This document shows, in pieces, positions 33,561 through 44,150 of a DNA stretch of 64,000 bases. The stretch covers positions 17,613,292 through 17,677,291 of the forward strand of contig NC_088312.1 of the NCBI RefSeq assembly GCF_910592395.1, read 5' to 3'. The notes below the pieces were generated by a model. It was given only the letters and a program-made list of their open reading frames with translations. It did not search any database and was not told where the DNA came from. The DNA is from Lineus longissimus. Taxonomy: Eukaryota > Nemertea > Pilidiophora > Heteronemertea > Lineidae. Position 1 is the stretch's first letter. Each line of letters begins with the position of its first letter. The position numbers and the translations under genes were made by a program.

Positions 33561-33710
33561 AATGAAACTGATAATCCACTATATAGCGCGGAAAGTCTTA
33601 ACTAACTACTAATGAAACTGATAATCCACTATAATATAGCGCGGAATGTCCGTATTAACTAATGAAACTGATAATCCACTACATAGCGCGGAAAGTCTTA
33701 AGTGTACCCT
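33561..33710 (-). repeat. Three 50-bp tandem repeats in Gypsy 1 3' region
   Basis: Units starting 33561, 33611 and 33661 each read AATGAAACTGATAATCCACT then a TATAGCGCGGAA.GTC variant. They lie between pol and the 3' LTR; frame 33729 stops just beyond them. Confidence 0.9.
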
Positions 33711-33728
33711 ACTATTGGTGAACACAGA

Positions 33729-36401
33729 TCACAATTCTAAACGGTCCACAGGTTTAATGACTCTACCAGAACGCGTAGTACGGATAGCCGGAGTTTGGGT
33801 TACGCTTTGCTCAGTGTTGGCCTTAGCGGGCGTGTCACTTGCGGCACTTGACACCATTGACCTATCATTGCTCATCTTGATTTCCGCATCCAGTTGTTTA
33901 TTGTTTCGTTTTTCAGTGTTCGAATCGTCAGAGTTTGGCTTTGGACTTGGCCTCGCAGGGGTTACTTTGATATTGGTTGACTCCAGGGTTGTCGCGGTTG
34001 CAGTAGGCAGCGATGGTTTGAACCTTAGCTGTTGTCTATTGCGCACGAGAGTTTTGCCTAGAGCGGTGACCTCATACGTGCGAGACTTGAGACGTTTTGC
34101 GACAGTTGCCGGACGCCACTCAGTTTGACCAAACTGAGTCGGCTGAATGCAAACATGGTCACCAGGCTTAAGCGGCTTAAGGTCATGGTGACCACCATTA
34201 CGCTTCTGAGCCATGTTGAGTTTACGATTTTCCATACGTTCCTTTTCTCCTGATGGCAGGCGAGGGAGGAGCCTGTCTTGGGTAGAAGGTATGAGTGTTT
34301 TTGTGCGGCGCCCGAGGAGTCGCTGAGAAGGGCTAGACTGTAGGCCTTCCGTTGGTGTGTTCCTGATGTTGAGTAGCCCCAAGTAGGGGTCCTCCTTGGC
34401 TGCTTTGGACTTTGTCAACAGTTTCTGAGCCACCTTCACGGCGGCCTCTACAGCACCATTAGCCTTTGAGTTACCTGGGCTAATGAACTCATGTGTGAAC
34501 GACCAGTTGGTGCTGAATCGCCTGAACTGATCAGACGTGAATTGGGTTCCGCGGTCCGAGACTAGAATGTCTGGAATGCCATGCCTAGCAAAATGCATTT
34601 TCATCTTTGCAATGACGGTGTCTGCCGTGATATCATGGAGGTAATCCAGTTCGAAGAATGAACTAAAGTAGTCAACCGTAACGAGATAGTTTTTCCCTTT
34701 GAAGGAAAACAGGTCACTTGCGACCTTGGACCAGGGACGGTCCGGCACATCATGCAAGTTCAGAGTCTCTGGGGGCTGCTTGTCAGCGAAGGTGGCACAG
34801 GTATCACAGGTTTCGACAAACGACCGGATCTCCGCCGACATGCCTGGCCAGAAAATGAGTTCCCTGGCTCTACGCAAGCAGGAGTTTATGCCTAAGTGGC
34901 CGGCGTGCAACTTAGCCTTTAGTTCCTTCCGCAGTTCCAAGGGGATAACGATACGTTCTCCACGCAACACAATGCCATCCTGCACAGTTAGTTCATCGCG
35001 GTGATGGAAGTAGGGGGTCAGGGTGACAGACAGATTATGCTTAGAGTCCGGCCAGCCTTTCAAGATGGTGTCTTTGAGAGACATCAACGTTGCGTCCCTT
35101 TCAGTTGCACGTCGGATTTCATCAAGTCTCCGTGGCTTGATGGGCAAGAAAGACACATTGCTCACGTTAACCGAGTCCATTGAGTCAGTTTCGGGAAGTG
35201 GCGCGCGAGACAGCGTGTCTGCAATAGGGATGGGCGCTTTACAGAGCGGTTTCGTGATTATTGACACTAGCGGCTTATGGTCAGTTACCACATCTACCAT
35301 GCGGCCGTAGGTATAATGGTGGAACTTTTCCAAGCCAAAGACCACAGCCAGCATCTCTTTCTCAATTTGGGCCCAGCGTTGTTCAGTCTCGGTAAGCGAT
35401 CTGCTTGCAAATGCGATTGGGCGGCCACCTTGGAGCAGGACAGATCCAACGCCATGCTCACATGCATCGTTTTCTAGCAGGAGTTCCTTGGTTTGATCAT
35501 AGAATGCCAGAACAGGGGCTTGAGTGACAAGGCGCTTTACAGTTTCGAAGGCTGTTTGTTGAGTCTGCGACCAGACAAACGGCACATCTTTTTTTGTGAG
35601 ATTGCGCATAGGTGTCGTCACCTCAGTCAGATTAGGGAGAAATTTTGCGAGATAGTTTGCCACTTCCAGGAAACGTCGCAGTCCCTCCAAGTCAGTAGGA
35701 GCGGACATGCTCTCAACAGCTCGCACTTTCTCTGGATCAGCCTGTAAACCACGTTCAGTAACCATGTGTCCCATGAAAGTTATCTCAGATAAACGCAGTT
35801 CAAGCTTTGCGATGTTTAATTTGATCCCTTTCTCTCGACAGCGTTGTAGGAAAGCTTCCAGGTTGCGATCATGTTCCTCAGTGTTCCTTCCATGAATGAC
35901 GATGTCATCGGCGATGCATTCAACTCCAGTGAGCCCGTCGATGGCTTCGAGCAATTTCCTTTGGAAAATCTCAGACGCGACATTCAAGCCAAAGGGTAGA
36001 CGCTTCCACCGGTAACGACCAAAAGGAGTCTGAAAGGTGGTGAGGAGGCTCGACTCCTCATCTAGTTCGACGTGCCAATATCCTGACAATAAATCGAGCT
36101 TGGAGAAGACTCTCGACTCCGCCAAGTTGTGGAGTTTGTCTTCCAGTATCGGCAGCTGGAAGTGTTCACGTTTCGGTGCACGGTTGAGTGGCCTCGGATC
36201 GAGGCAGATGCGGAGTTCTCCAGATTTCTTTTCAGCTAGGACAAGTTGGCTGACCCAGGGAGTTGGTTGCTCAACTCTGGCAAGCACATCAATGTCAGAT
36301 AAACGCTCGAGCTCTGGCCTAAGCTTAGCAAGAGGTGCCACTGGTATGCGGCGCGATGGTGTTACAACAGGCATGACACCTTCATCAACTTCCAGGTGCA
36401 C
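33729..36401 (-). CDS. Gypsy 1 pol: RT, RNase H, integrase (internally deleted)
   Basis: An 890-residue frame. RT: PTPWVSQLVLAEKKSGELRI, SKLDLLSGYWHVELDEES, RLPFGLNVASEIF and CIADDIVIHGR (catalytic DD). RNase H: LENDACEHGVGSVLLQ, IEKEMLAVVFGLEKFHHYTY, VTDHKPLV. Right after PLCKAP the frame jumps to IPIADTLSRAP, omitting the roughly 25-30 residues (QKYxxxLxYxPGxx region) that relatives have there. Integrase: HAGHLGINSCLRRAR with CDTC (HHCC), VTVDYFSSFFELDYL (D), LVSDRGTQFTSDQF (D), ANGAVEAAVK (E). The C-terminus is basic and Ser/Thr rich. No in-frame stop. The start given is the first Met; upstream sequence continues the frame to a stop at about 36431. Confidence 0.92.
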   Translation of the reverse strand: MHLEVDEGVMPVVTPSRRIPVAPLAKLRPELERLSDIDVLARVEQPTPWVSQLVLAEKKSGELRICLDPRPLNRAPKREHFQLPILEDKLHNLAESRVFSKLDLLSGYWHVELDEESSLLTTFQTPFGRYRWKRLPFGLNVASEIFQRKLLEAIDGLTGVECIADDIVIHGRNTEEHDRNLEAFLQRCREKGIKLNIAKLELRLSEITFMGHMVTERGLQADPEKVRAVESMSAPTDLEGLRRFLEVANYLAKFLPNLTEVTTPMRNLTKKDVPFVWSQTQQTAFETVKRLVTQAPVLAFYDQTKELLLENDACEHGVGSVLLQGGRPIAFASRSLTETEQRWAQIEKEMLAVVFGLEKFHHYTYGRMVDVVTDHKPLVSIITKPLCKAPIPIADTLSRAPLPETDSMDSVNVSNVSFLPIKPRRLDEIRRATERDATLMSLKDTILKGWPDSKHNLSVTLTPYFHHRDELTVQDGIVLRGERIVIPLELRKELKAKLHAGHLGINSCLRRARELIFWPGMSAEIRSFVETCDTCATFADKQPPETLNLHDVPDRPWSKVASDLFSFKGKNYLVTVDYFSSFFELDYLHDITADTVIAKMKMHFARHGIPDILVSDRGTQFTSDQFRRFSTNWSFTHEFISPGNSKANGAVEAAVKVAQKLLTKSKAAKEDPYLGLLNIRNTPTEGLQSSPSQRLLGRRTKTLIPSTQDRLLPRLPSGEKERMENRKLNMAQKRNGGHHDLKPLKPGDHVCIQPTQFGQTEWRPATVAKRLKSRTYEVTALGKTLVRNRQQLRFKPSLPTATATTLESTNIKVTPARPSPKPNSDDSNTEKRNNKQLDAEIKMSNDRSMVSSAASDTPAKANTEQSVTQTPAIRTTRSGRVIKPVDRLEL

Positions 36402-36429
36402 GGTGCCTGGGAGTTTCCCAAGCTTGCCG

Positions 36430-36756
36430 TCAAACGCTCACAGCTGCGATGCGTTCCATAATGGAGTCGTTGACCGTGACGAGTTTCATCCCTTGCGCAG
36501 CCTTGAGACCAAGAAGAGGCATCAGGTTCTCCTTTACAACAACAAACTCAACTGAGTAGCGCTTACGGTTTTTTGGATTACCAACCACAAGCCTACACGA
36601 TCCTACCGGGTGAATTTCACTGCCGTTCCACATTTTTAGGCGTTTCGTTGTGGGAGAAAGCTCAGTATGAAAAGCCAATCGTAGAGGAATCAAGTTGACG
36701 GACGCTCCAGTGTCCACCTGGAATGTGACTTCCTGTCGGGAATCGGTCAACATCAT
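36430..36756 (-). CDS. Gypsy 1 aspartic protease
   Basis: A 108-residue frame: VTFQVDTGASVNLIPL holds the DTGA active site, then KMWNGSEIHPVGSCRLVV and FVVVKENLMPLLGLKAAQGM, the usual retropepsin end (PLLGLKAAQ). It runs out of frame at AAVSV, 29 bp before the first Met of the pol frame, where relatives have a ~25-residue connector ending FDGKLGKLPG. Only the second half of that connector survives, in the pol frame, so a deletion with frame change separates protease from RT. Confidence 0.85.
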   Translation of the reverse strand: MMLTDSRQEVTFQVDTGASVNLIPLRLAFHTELSPTTKRLKMWNGSEIHPVGSCRLVVGNPKNRKRYSVEFVVVKENLMPLLGLKAAQGMKLVTVNDSIMERIAAVSV

Positions 36757-36864
36757 CCGGCATCGTACATCTTTCGGTGAGTGACCATTACCAGGTCGAA
36801 TAGAATCAATCCACGCACAGTCATCATCATCTAGCTCAGAGTCCTCATCTATGAGTTGGTTTAC

Positions 36865-37756
36865 TTACTTGGTTTTGCCCTGCTTTGTACACTTTGCGGC
36901 AAAATGGTTCAGACCTTGGCAATTTTGACACGATTTGCCCCACGCAGGACATTCAGATTTGCGCATAATGTGAGTACGACCACAAAACTTGCAATCTCTA
37001 GCAGTTTGGGATGGTGTAGCACCAGTTTTTTGAGTCGGTGGCGCCATCTTAGACTTAGTGCGGTTTTTGCTAGAGCGCTTCACAAAGTTTACCGATGAGT
37101 CAGCATTCATGGCCTTTTCATGGGCCTCCGCATTCTCTGACGTTTTGCATATTGCGATGCAGCCATCCAGGGTCAGGCCACGCTCCCGCAGCAGTCGCTT
37201 CTGAGTTTCACGATCACTTATGCCAAGGACTATTCGATCCCTCAAGATAGAGTTCACAGTCTCCTTGTGATAATTGCAAGTCTTCACTAGCAACCGAATA
37301 GCAGCAAGAAATTGCTCGAAAGTTTCATCAGTCTTTTGATTCCGTTGATTGAAGACAAATCGTTCAAACGTTTCGTTGATTTCTCCAATGGCGAAGTTAT
37401 CAAACTTAGCCAAAACTTCGTCAACAGTACGCTCGTTTTTCCTCAGTTTCAAACTTGAAACCATTGTAGATCCTCAGACCGTCGTCCCCAAGCGTATGCA
37501 GTAGTAGGGCAACTTGATATGCTCGGGTCTGCTTGTCAAGGTTCGTAATGATCGAGTAATTCGTCCACTTTTGCTTGAAAATTTTCCAATTTTCAGCAGA
37601 GTGCCCCCCATCCAGGTTTGGAGGTTGAGGGGGACGGATTCCATGCACAGGGGCAGGATCACGGGGGGCAGCTGCAGCAGCAGCAACAGGAGGCTCAAAC
37701 ATAACTGCAGCAGCTTCGAGGAGAATGAAAGTTGGCAGCGACCTTGATCTGTACAT
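36865..37756 (-). pseudogene. Gypsy 1 gag, frameshifted
   Basis: The first frame (37421-37756) starts with a Pro/Ala-rich leader, then WKIFKQKWTNYSIITNLDKQ and VALLLHTLGDDGLRIYNGF. It ends shortly after ETEEK. The second frame (36865-37464) picks up ERTVDEVLAKFDNFAIGEIN, FERFVFNQRNQKTDETFEQF and a C-terminal pair of zinc knuckles (CKFCGRTHIMRKSECPAWGK, CQNCQGLNHFAAKC). The switch falls at an A5 run near 37436 and needs a +1 shift. A single-base insertion is the simplest cause. Confidence 0.85.
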
Positions 37757-37903
37757 CCACTGTACGAATGCACATGATTTGCACTATGCTGGTACACCCT
37801 GTGTAGCTGAGCACTGCGCGGTTTGGCCGGTACTGAGAGTTCGACTTTGGCCTCGATCACGGTCAGATTCTAGATTTCAACAGCATTGAGAGTTGTTTGG
37901 AGT

Positions 37904-37921
37904 TCTTTACAGCTGTCACCA
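37904..37921 (-). promoter_or_regulatory. Gypsy 1 primer-binding site
   Basis: On the - strand TGGTGACAGCTGTAAAGA directly follows the 5' LTR end CAGAACA. TGG pairs with a tRNA 3' CCA. The tRNA was not identified. Confidence 0.7.
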
Positions 37922-38073
37922 TGTTCTGTCAAGCAAGAAGATCGATGAGAAGACACAGTGAGGAGATAATTATGCCGGGTAGAATCTAACAACTTTATTC
38001 AAGACATGTGTAAAGTAAACTACATTGACGACTTCCGAGTGGGCCGTGGCCCAACTGAAGACACCACGCAACA
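37922..38073 (-). mobile_element. 5' LTR of Gypsy element 1
   Basis: 152 bp, TG...CA on the + strand (TGTTCTG...GCAACA). A TGACC target duplication follows at 38074. Confidence 0.93.
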
Positions 38074-38403
38074 TGACCCTCTAGGTCCGATTACCTAGGG
38101 TGCGAATTTCGGTCCAATATGAACTAGACTTGGCCATCTGGGATACATCACATGTCATATTGATTTTGATTTGACCCATATACTAAACATATAGCATATT
38201 TCTTAACCCTTTGAACCCAGAGCTTTCTGCGGGTAGGAGCCCGCAACCTGAGCTCCTAGGGGTAATTTTGGGTATTGTCAAAAAGAAATTTAAAAAGAGG
38301 TAGAAGAGGTAGCTTCATAAAGTAAACTGTACCGTGTTCTATTCATCTATCCTCCTGCTTTTAGATAGAATAAAGCTTTATTACTGAATATTATAACATT
38401 TTT

Positions 38404-39000
38404 TTTTAGCTCAGCTGACAAAGTCAGTCCAATAGCTATTCAAATTGTGTTCGTCCATCTATCCATCGGTCCATGGACAAAATCGGGCATTTTGTAACCG
38501 TAAGACCTAGGCACTTCAAATCTGGGATTTGACATGAACAGCACAGGAAATGCTGCTGACAGAAAAATTTTGCGCGTTTGGCTCAAATTCAGCTCAGCAG
38601 GGGGCAGAAAGCGTAAATTCCAGCAGATAGAAGCTTGAAATAAAGTTAAAGAGGTCTGCATGATCTACAAGTTTTGATATAAAATAGATTAGTTTCGATT
38701 TATACCAGCAGTTTGTGGTACTGAGCGAAAATGTCGTTTGACCCCATTTAACCCTGGTTTGAATTTCCTGCCCTGAACTGACGTACATTTGCATCCCCAG
38801 CCGCCATTATCGCCGAGTGGCGTGCTGGATTCGCTCCAATGCAATGTATACAGTGACTTTCGAACATATAAGCTATTAATGGCAGGGGATAAGGCTGGAG
38901 ATGCACTGTGTGAGTTTGCTTGCCCGCTGACGTCATGCTCTGAAAAAATGGCGACCTTTTTATTTCGACCAGATTGATTTTAGGTAAGTGACAAATTCTA
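38404..39000 (+). repeat. AGCTCAGCTGAC-family repeat, copy 2
   Basis: TTTTTTAGCTCAGCTGACAAAGTCAGTCC starts it, with GTCCATCTATCCATCGG, ATTCCAGCAGATAGAAGCTTG and AAAATAGATTAGTTTCGATTTATA shared with copies at 2997 and 62690. 38079-38403 before it holds the rest of the AGCTCACC copy split by Gypsy 1. 39001-39440 after it is unrecognised. Confidence 0.8.
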
Positions 39001-39444
39001 TATTTTAAGCCATTTCTGAAATTGATTACGAAACTTACATTACGTTTCTCTGCCCTTGATGATTTCCCCAAGGACCCCCTGTTTTAGCCATTTTGGTTGG
39101 TCCATTTTATCAAGAGTGCCTAGGGATTATGAGGGATTAGCCATTCAGTTTGTGTATCTCAGGAATATTTCTTCCCCACTAAAGAATTAAAAGATGAAAT
39201 ATTGTGCAGCGTCGCTTTTGAGAACGAGACAGTTTCGCCACCAAATATATCTCTCTCACAAATGGCTCTTTTAAATTTTGAAATTGACTGAAGAATAACG
39301 ATTTTAGAGCTATAAAACTTAGGCATTTTTGTCAATCTTGCCTGGATCTCATTGTTTGATTAAGCGCCGCGGCTTTGCCGATCAGTTAGCGTACCCTCAC
39401 CTCCAGCAAGTCTTGATTAAGTTAGGTGTAATTATGACAAGTGC

Positions 39445-40045
39445 TAATTAAAGATAGGTAGGATCAGAAAGTATCTTAATCAGCCTTGTACTGAACGGCT
39501 TGTTCATGCCCTTGTCACGTCAAAACTTGATTACAATAACGGGCTACTATACGGATTGCCTAAAAAATCCCTTGTTCCTCTCCAACTGTTACAGAATCGA
39601 GCTGCGAGGCTGGTCAGTAGAAAACGGAAGCGTGAGCATATCACACCCGTGCTAAAAGAACTGCACTGGCTTCCGATTGAGGCACGTGTTCAGTTCAAGG
39701 TGCTACTTCACTGTTTCAAGGTGCTCCACGGACTGGCCCCTATTATCTTCATCTACCTCTCGAAAAAACTGTTCGTCATACGAGGTCCTCATCTAGTGTC
39801 AGGTTGCTAGCAAAACGCACCAGGACCTCGTATGGCGACAGAGCCTTTTCTGCATGTGCCCCCTTCCTATGGAACCAGCTCCCCCCTGAAATCAAATCAA
39901 TCCAAAGTACCAATATTTTCTCCTTCAAGCGTCAGCTGAAGGCATGGCTATTCCGTGGAGCTTTTTGAGGAGTAGCGCCTTGAACACGTTTTTTCACGCT
40001 GGTAAGGCGCTCTATATAAATTTTACATTACATTACATGGTGCGG
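39445..40045 (+). mobile_element. CR1/L2-type LINE 3' end
   Basis: In the + frame: SRLDYNNGLLYGLPKKS-like start, LLQNRAARLVSRKRKREHIT, VLKELHWLPIEARVQFKVLL and CFKVLHGLAP, then after a frameshift the SLRSSSS.../FSACAPFLWNQLPPEIK end. Its 3' terminus is AAGGCGCTCTATATAAATTT plus (TTACA)n. RT core absent through 5' truncation. It follows the same C-terminal pattern as the LINEs at 5.3 and 10.6 kb but is a distinct copy. Confidence 0.85.
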
Positions 40046-40529
40046 GGTATACACGTAGGCCTTTTCTGGGCCAAACTGTATGCAATGCCTCTGTGGAAAC
40101 AGGGCAACAATGACATGGTTTTGAGAGGTAATGACAAGCTAAAAGCAAGAGATTTTTGGGGAAGAATATTTCACAAAATTCGCAAAAATCTTCTGCACAC
40201 AAAATGTTTCCGTTCTACAGTATATAGTGCACAATATTTTGGAAATGTGAAATTAAAGTTATTTGTAAAATTTACAGTATTTATGCTTTGAATGGAATTT
40301 CAAATGATCTGGAATAGTGGATTTTACTGAGAATGCTAATCCTCAGGAATCTAATACAAAGTAAAATGTCATTGATTTTGGGTCACATGTTATCTATGTG
40401 TTGCTATGTTGACTATATTACAATGTCCGTTGGTTGCGCTTTATTGTAGAATAGGTTTGAGAAGTTTTGCAGGACTCCATGAAAGGGGAATCTTCGTGAA
40501 AGAGGAATGTCCTCTTTACTTCTTTAGCT

Positions 40530-40620
40530 CTCCATTTGTAGATTATGCAAAGAGAGTGTTCACAAATCCTCTTTTTGTAAATTGAGACATTTCACTACTA
40601 TAATTGCTCATATGTGACCC
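40530..40620 (+). repeat. Detached copy of the 44.6/45.0-kb repeat
   Basis: TTGTAGATTATGCAAAGAGAGTG through GAGACATTTCACTACTATAATTGCTCATAT matches the two tandem units at 44655 and 45012. 40046-40529 is otherwise unrecognised. Confidence 0.65.
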
Positions 40621-40918
40621 GACGCCACAAAATTAGTCGCTTTGCACACAGGTAGATTTTGAGCTACGAGGCTTCAAATGCACTATACACTGAAAAATCA
40701 ATAACATTTTCTTTTTTTTTTCTTTGAATAAATCCTACCTTTATTGACCATATTTTGATATCCAAGAGGTGACAAAGTAGTTTGCAGCCTCTTAAGTGCT
40801 TAAATCAAGCATTTTGTGCAGAGTACTAGGTCCTAAATTGTTCATTTTCCTTTAAACAAAGGTGAAAATTGTCGATTTTTACCACTGTTTTTCCATTGTT
40901 TACTTTGGCGCTGGCACC

Positions 40919-43469
40919 AAGGAGGATTCCGCGGTGACGTCACGGCTTTTCCAAGATGACGCTGCATATTGTAAACAAACTCGATCCACGGCCAAGGGAA
41001 AATCAAGTCATCAAATAAAGTTAGATTTTTCGCATCAGATCAGAGTTATTAGTACTTCCCTCACCGAAAAGCATTGTGATATCATCAGGATTCAGTCAGG
41101 TTGCAGTGTTACCTCACATTTTTATGGCAGTGTTGAAATCAGTGGGAAGCAGTCATAGGGAGTGTTTTTCAGTCACGCGTTACCAAAGCATACAGTTATA
41201 CAGCAATCAAAAATAGAGGTTAGGAGTCATAAGCAGTGCTAAGACAGTCAAAATCAGTGGTAAGGCAGTCAAAAGCAGTGCTCATTTAAATATTTAGGCT
41301 GATTGATTTCCACTGTTTTTGACACTGAAAATGACTCCCCACTATGCATCATGCACAGGGCTGGCAGTGGGGTTCAGTGTTAATTTAAATATTTCGCAGC
41401 ACACTGAATCCACACTGAAACACCACTGATTTTGACTGCCATTTCCAAAACCTCCTGGAGGGAGCAGTCATTTTCAGTGTTAATATGAATAATTTATTCA
41501 ATGGCATGCAGGCAGGGATGCCGAGAGAGGTTTGGGGGACGTGACTCCCCTGTGCTGATGACAACCAAAGAAATTGTTCGAAAAAGCAAAAACTTCTAGC
41601 CAATTGTTACTTTTCCTGTCCTATTTTTGACGGTGTGTTTGCGTCCAATAAGGCAGTCAGATGACGTCATCTGCACAAATAGAGGACATCGCCATTGCAT
41701 GATGACGTGACACAGTAAAAAGATGACAAATTCACGTCCTTGACCTACGTCATTGCAAACTTTGTCATAATGACAGTGGTCAGATGGGGTTACTAGACAA
41801 TTGAAACAACACATGGCACATAGCTACTGTCAGTGATGTCAGGGATTGAAGCTAGATCAAATTGACGTCCAAATAAAGTAACTGCACGTGGCCTGTAGAA
41901 TAATGATCTAACAGACTGATTGATGTGTATTGTTGCCCACAACATCAGCTGTTGACTGCAGCTCCCATGCAGGAATTACCCCCATGCAGATATCTTGCAG
42001 TGTATGCATACATTACAACACCTATAGGGCCTACAGCAGATGCATGCAGATACATGCAGATATCTTACAGTGTATGCATACATTACAACACCTATAGGGC
42101 CTACAGCCTTCTTGATTTGCTGAAAATACAACTTCAGTGTCTGTCTAGATTACCCTTTTTGCATTCATTTGGCTCCTTGTGTTCCAATTCAAACTGACTA
42201 AAAGTCCCCTCTTCTCATATTGAAATTCGGGTAAATATTGAGAAATATGAAGAGCTACCATGATTTCTTGAATGTTTGACTATCAAATTCAAACTTACTA
42301 GCTTCCTGTCTCAGGTTGCATTATGGGTGATATTTAATGCTGAATTTGACTGCAATTACCACTGCTTTGCACTGCCATCAAGTCTTAATCTCAACAGTCA
42401 TAAAGCAGTGGTTTTCAGTCATGTTGATAATGCCACGGGTTTCGATCAGAGTTGGAGAAGTGGAAATCAGTGGTCTTTCAGTCATAGGCAGTGTTTTTGA
42501 AATATGTCGTTCATAATGATATGCAAGTGGCAGTGCTTTGCAGTGGTCTTTCAGTGAAAATCAGTGGTTTTAAAACATTAAGAAAAAATGATATGCCTAA
42601 GACAATCATATGCAGTGGGGGTTTCAGTCAAAAGCAGTGTGATGCAGTCATTTTCAGTGCACTGCCTTTCGGTGAGGGTTTTCTGCTATGAAATAAGTCT
42701 TCAGACAATAAGTTATCATTTGAATAATGAAAAGTGCTGTTTTGATGGGGAAAAATATGGTTTTTAAAACCAAATAGCTGGGCACCGATCTTCCAAAATT
42801 AGCGATGCTTTCAAAACAGTCTCCCAGATATGGGGCAATCTCTTCATATCATAATGGGATTTGGAGGCGTGTTTACAGATTTTACAAGTTCGAGACCTGT
42901 AGGACCTAAAACTCGCATAGATCCCCATAGATCCCCTCTATTTGTCGAGTTGGCACCCCTGTAAGAGCATGCATTTTTGGACACTAGAACGAAATCTCGC
43001 GGTTTCGGTGATGATTTAAGGAGAAAGTGACTGTTCTTAGTGTTGTATGGGACAGAAATGAGATCATACTTCATGAATACATGAATATATTATGATATGG
43101 GCGGGCTTCTAAGTCAAAACAATAACAAACTCAACTGCATCTCTACCGTGTATTGCGTAGTGCATTGCCTAGTGTATTTCGTAGTGTATTTTAGCGGAGA
43201 CATTATTTCCGCACTTTGGCCACGCCAAACGTCTTTTTTATTCGTGGAAGTTAATCTGCTCTGTAAATTTTATTTCACAGGAAGAATTCATACTAGGTAT
43301 TGCAATATTTCATGTCTATTGGTGTTTTTGTGTATAGGAGCGCACCAGACAGTGAGACATGGAGATGTGTTCAGTGCTGGTGCTGTCAGTAGACTGAATC
43401 TGATTGGCCATAGCGATCAGTAATATGGGATGTGATCACGTGATGTGACGTCACCGCGGAATCCTCCTT
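40919..43469. mobile_element. DNA element with 25-bp TIRs and 11-bp target duplication
   Basis: Perfect inverted ends AAGGAGGATTCCGCGGTGAC+GTCAC at 40919-40943 and 43445-43469, bracketed by GCGCTGGCACC at 40908-40918 and 43470-43480. Length 2551 bp, no coding frame with a recognisable domain. Each end carries TGACGTCA, a CREB/ATF-type palindrome. An 11-bp duplication is within the Mutator-like range. It encloses the separate inverted-repeat unit at 41058. Confidence 0.82.
41058..42678. mobile_element. CAGTG-rich unit with ~19-bp TIRs, nested
   Basis: Ends CCCTCACCGAAAAGCATTG and CACTGCCTTTCGGTGAGGG are inverted repeats with two mismatches. Both subterminal regions (about 41090-41480 and 42390-42665) are filled with irregular CAGTG/CAGTCA motifs, as in subterminal transposase-binding arrays of hAT-type elements. 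No coding region and no clear target duplication. Confidence 0.65.
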
Positions 43470-43747
43470 GCGCTGGCACCACATGTTGCATATCAGCATT
43501 TAGATAGTGACGTCTACTGTCCAAATATGGAATAATTTATTCATTGTTCATGGCTATCAACCAGTACCAGCCTTGGATACAAGACTGAAAAACTGTTAAC
43601 AGACTCCCCCAAGCCGAAGGCACTCCGTAATGCCGTTGCTGATTGGTTGAAACCAGATTCAAGCCGAGGCTCGTAATGGCTGCGCCCATGGTAGGAATTT
43701 CGATTGTGCATTAGTTCTTGCAATAATTCAGGGATTTTACCTCTGAA

Positions 43748-44150
43748 ATGGCTCTAAGCAAGCAGGCAAAGGTTGCTACGGCATTGAACGATATACGAGA
43801 ATGGAATATGCATAACATTTCTGCCCCAGACTTTGTTTTAGCAACGATCAATGACTACTCTCTTGACGGGTCTGACCCGGAAACCAGTGATTCTGAAGTC
43901 GAAGATGAGGAATACGATTCAGACTCGGAATTATTTGAAAATTATGTCCAAAATGCTGGTAGTGACGATGACACTGTTAGGTGCTAACAATTTGACTGAT
44001 ACATTGAATATTGGTGATTTAGGCCCTGAACTGCTAGAAATGGTAAAAAATGCTGCAAATAATAATGCTACTGTTATGCATGGCAGTGCTAGTGGTGCAG
44101 ACAACAATGGTCATGATGGTATTGAGTGTATCAACTGGAGGGTCTGAATC
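43748..44150 (+). CDS. Small acidic hypothetical frame, probably broken
   Basis: MALSKQAKVATALNDIREWN starts a 79-residue frame that ends in an acidic run (DPETSDSEVEDEEYDSDSEL). A second, overlapping frame continues as LGPELLEMVKNAANNNATVM, then a third gives VSTGGSESGDDGPILDDVED. The consistent Asp/Ser/Glu content across three frames suggests one acidic coding region with two single-base shifts. It could be the N-terminus of a transposon gene. No domain recognised. Confidence 0.35.

Larger units (their letters stand above)
33363..38073 (-). mobile_element. Ty3/Gypsy retrotransposon 1, full length
   Basis: 4711 bp on the - strand: 152-bp LTRs at both ends, a TGACC target duplication at 33358-33362 and 38074-38078, primer-binding site TGGTGACAGCTG beside the 5' LTR, gag, protease, RT-RNase H-integrase, and a purine tract AAAAGAGGAAGGA before the 3' LTR. 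The LTRs differ at four positions by eye, so insertion was recent. Even so, gag is frameshifted and pol carries two deletions, so this copy cannot be autonomous. The host sequence on both sides is an AGCTCACC-family copy. Confidence 0.93.

Noticed and set aside
33646-34128. 160-codon + frame opposite Gypsy 1 pol
   Set aside because: Mirror of the integrase C-terminus; no domain of its own. The same applies to + frames at 34699-36555 and 36856-37098.
33363-38073. Endogenous retrovirus with envelope gene
   Set aside because: No third frame after integrase; only a short untranslated stretch with 50-bp repeats before the LTR.
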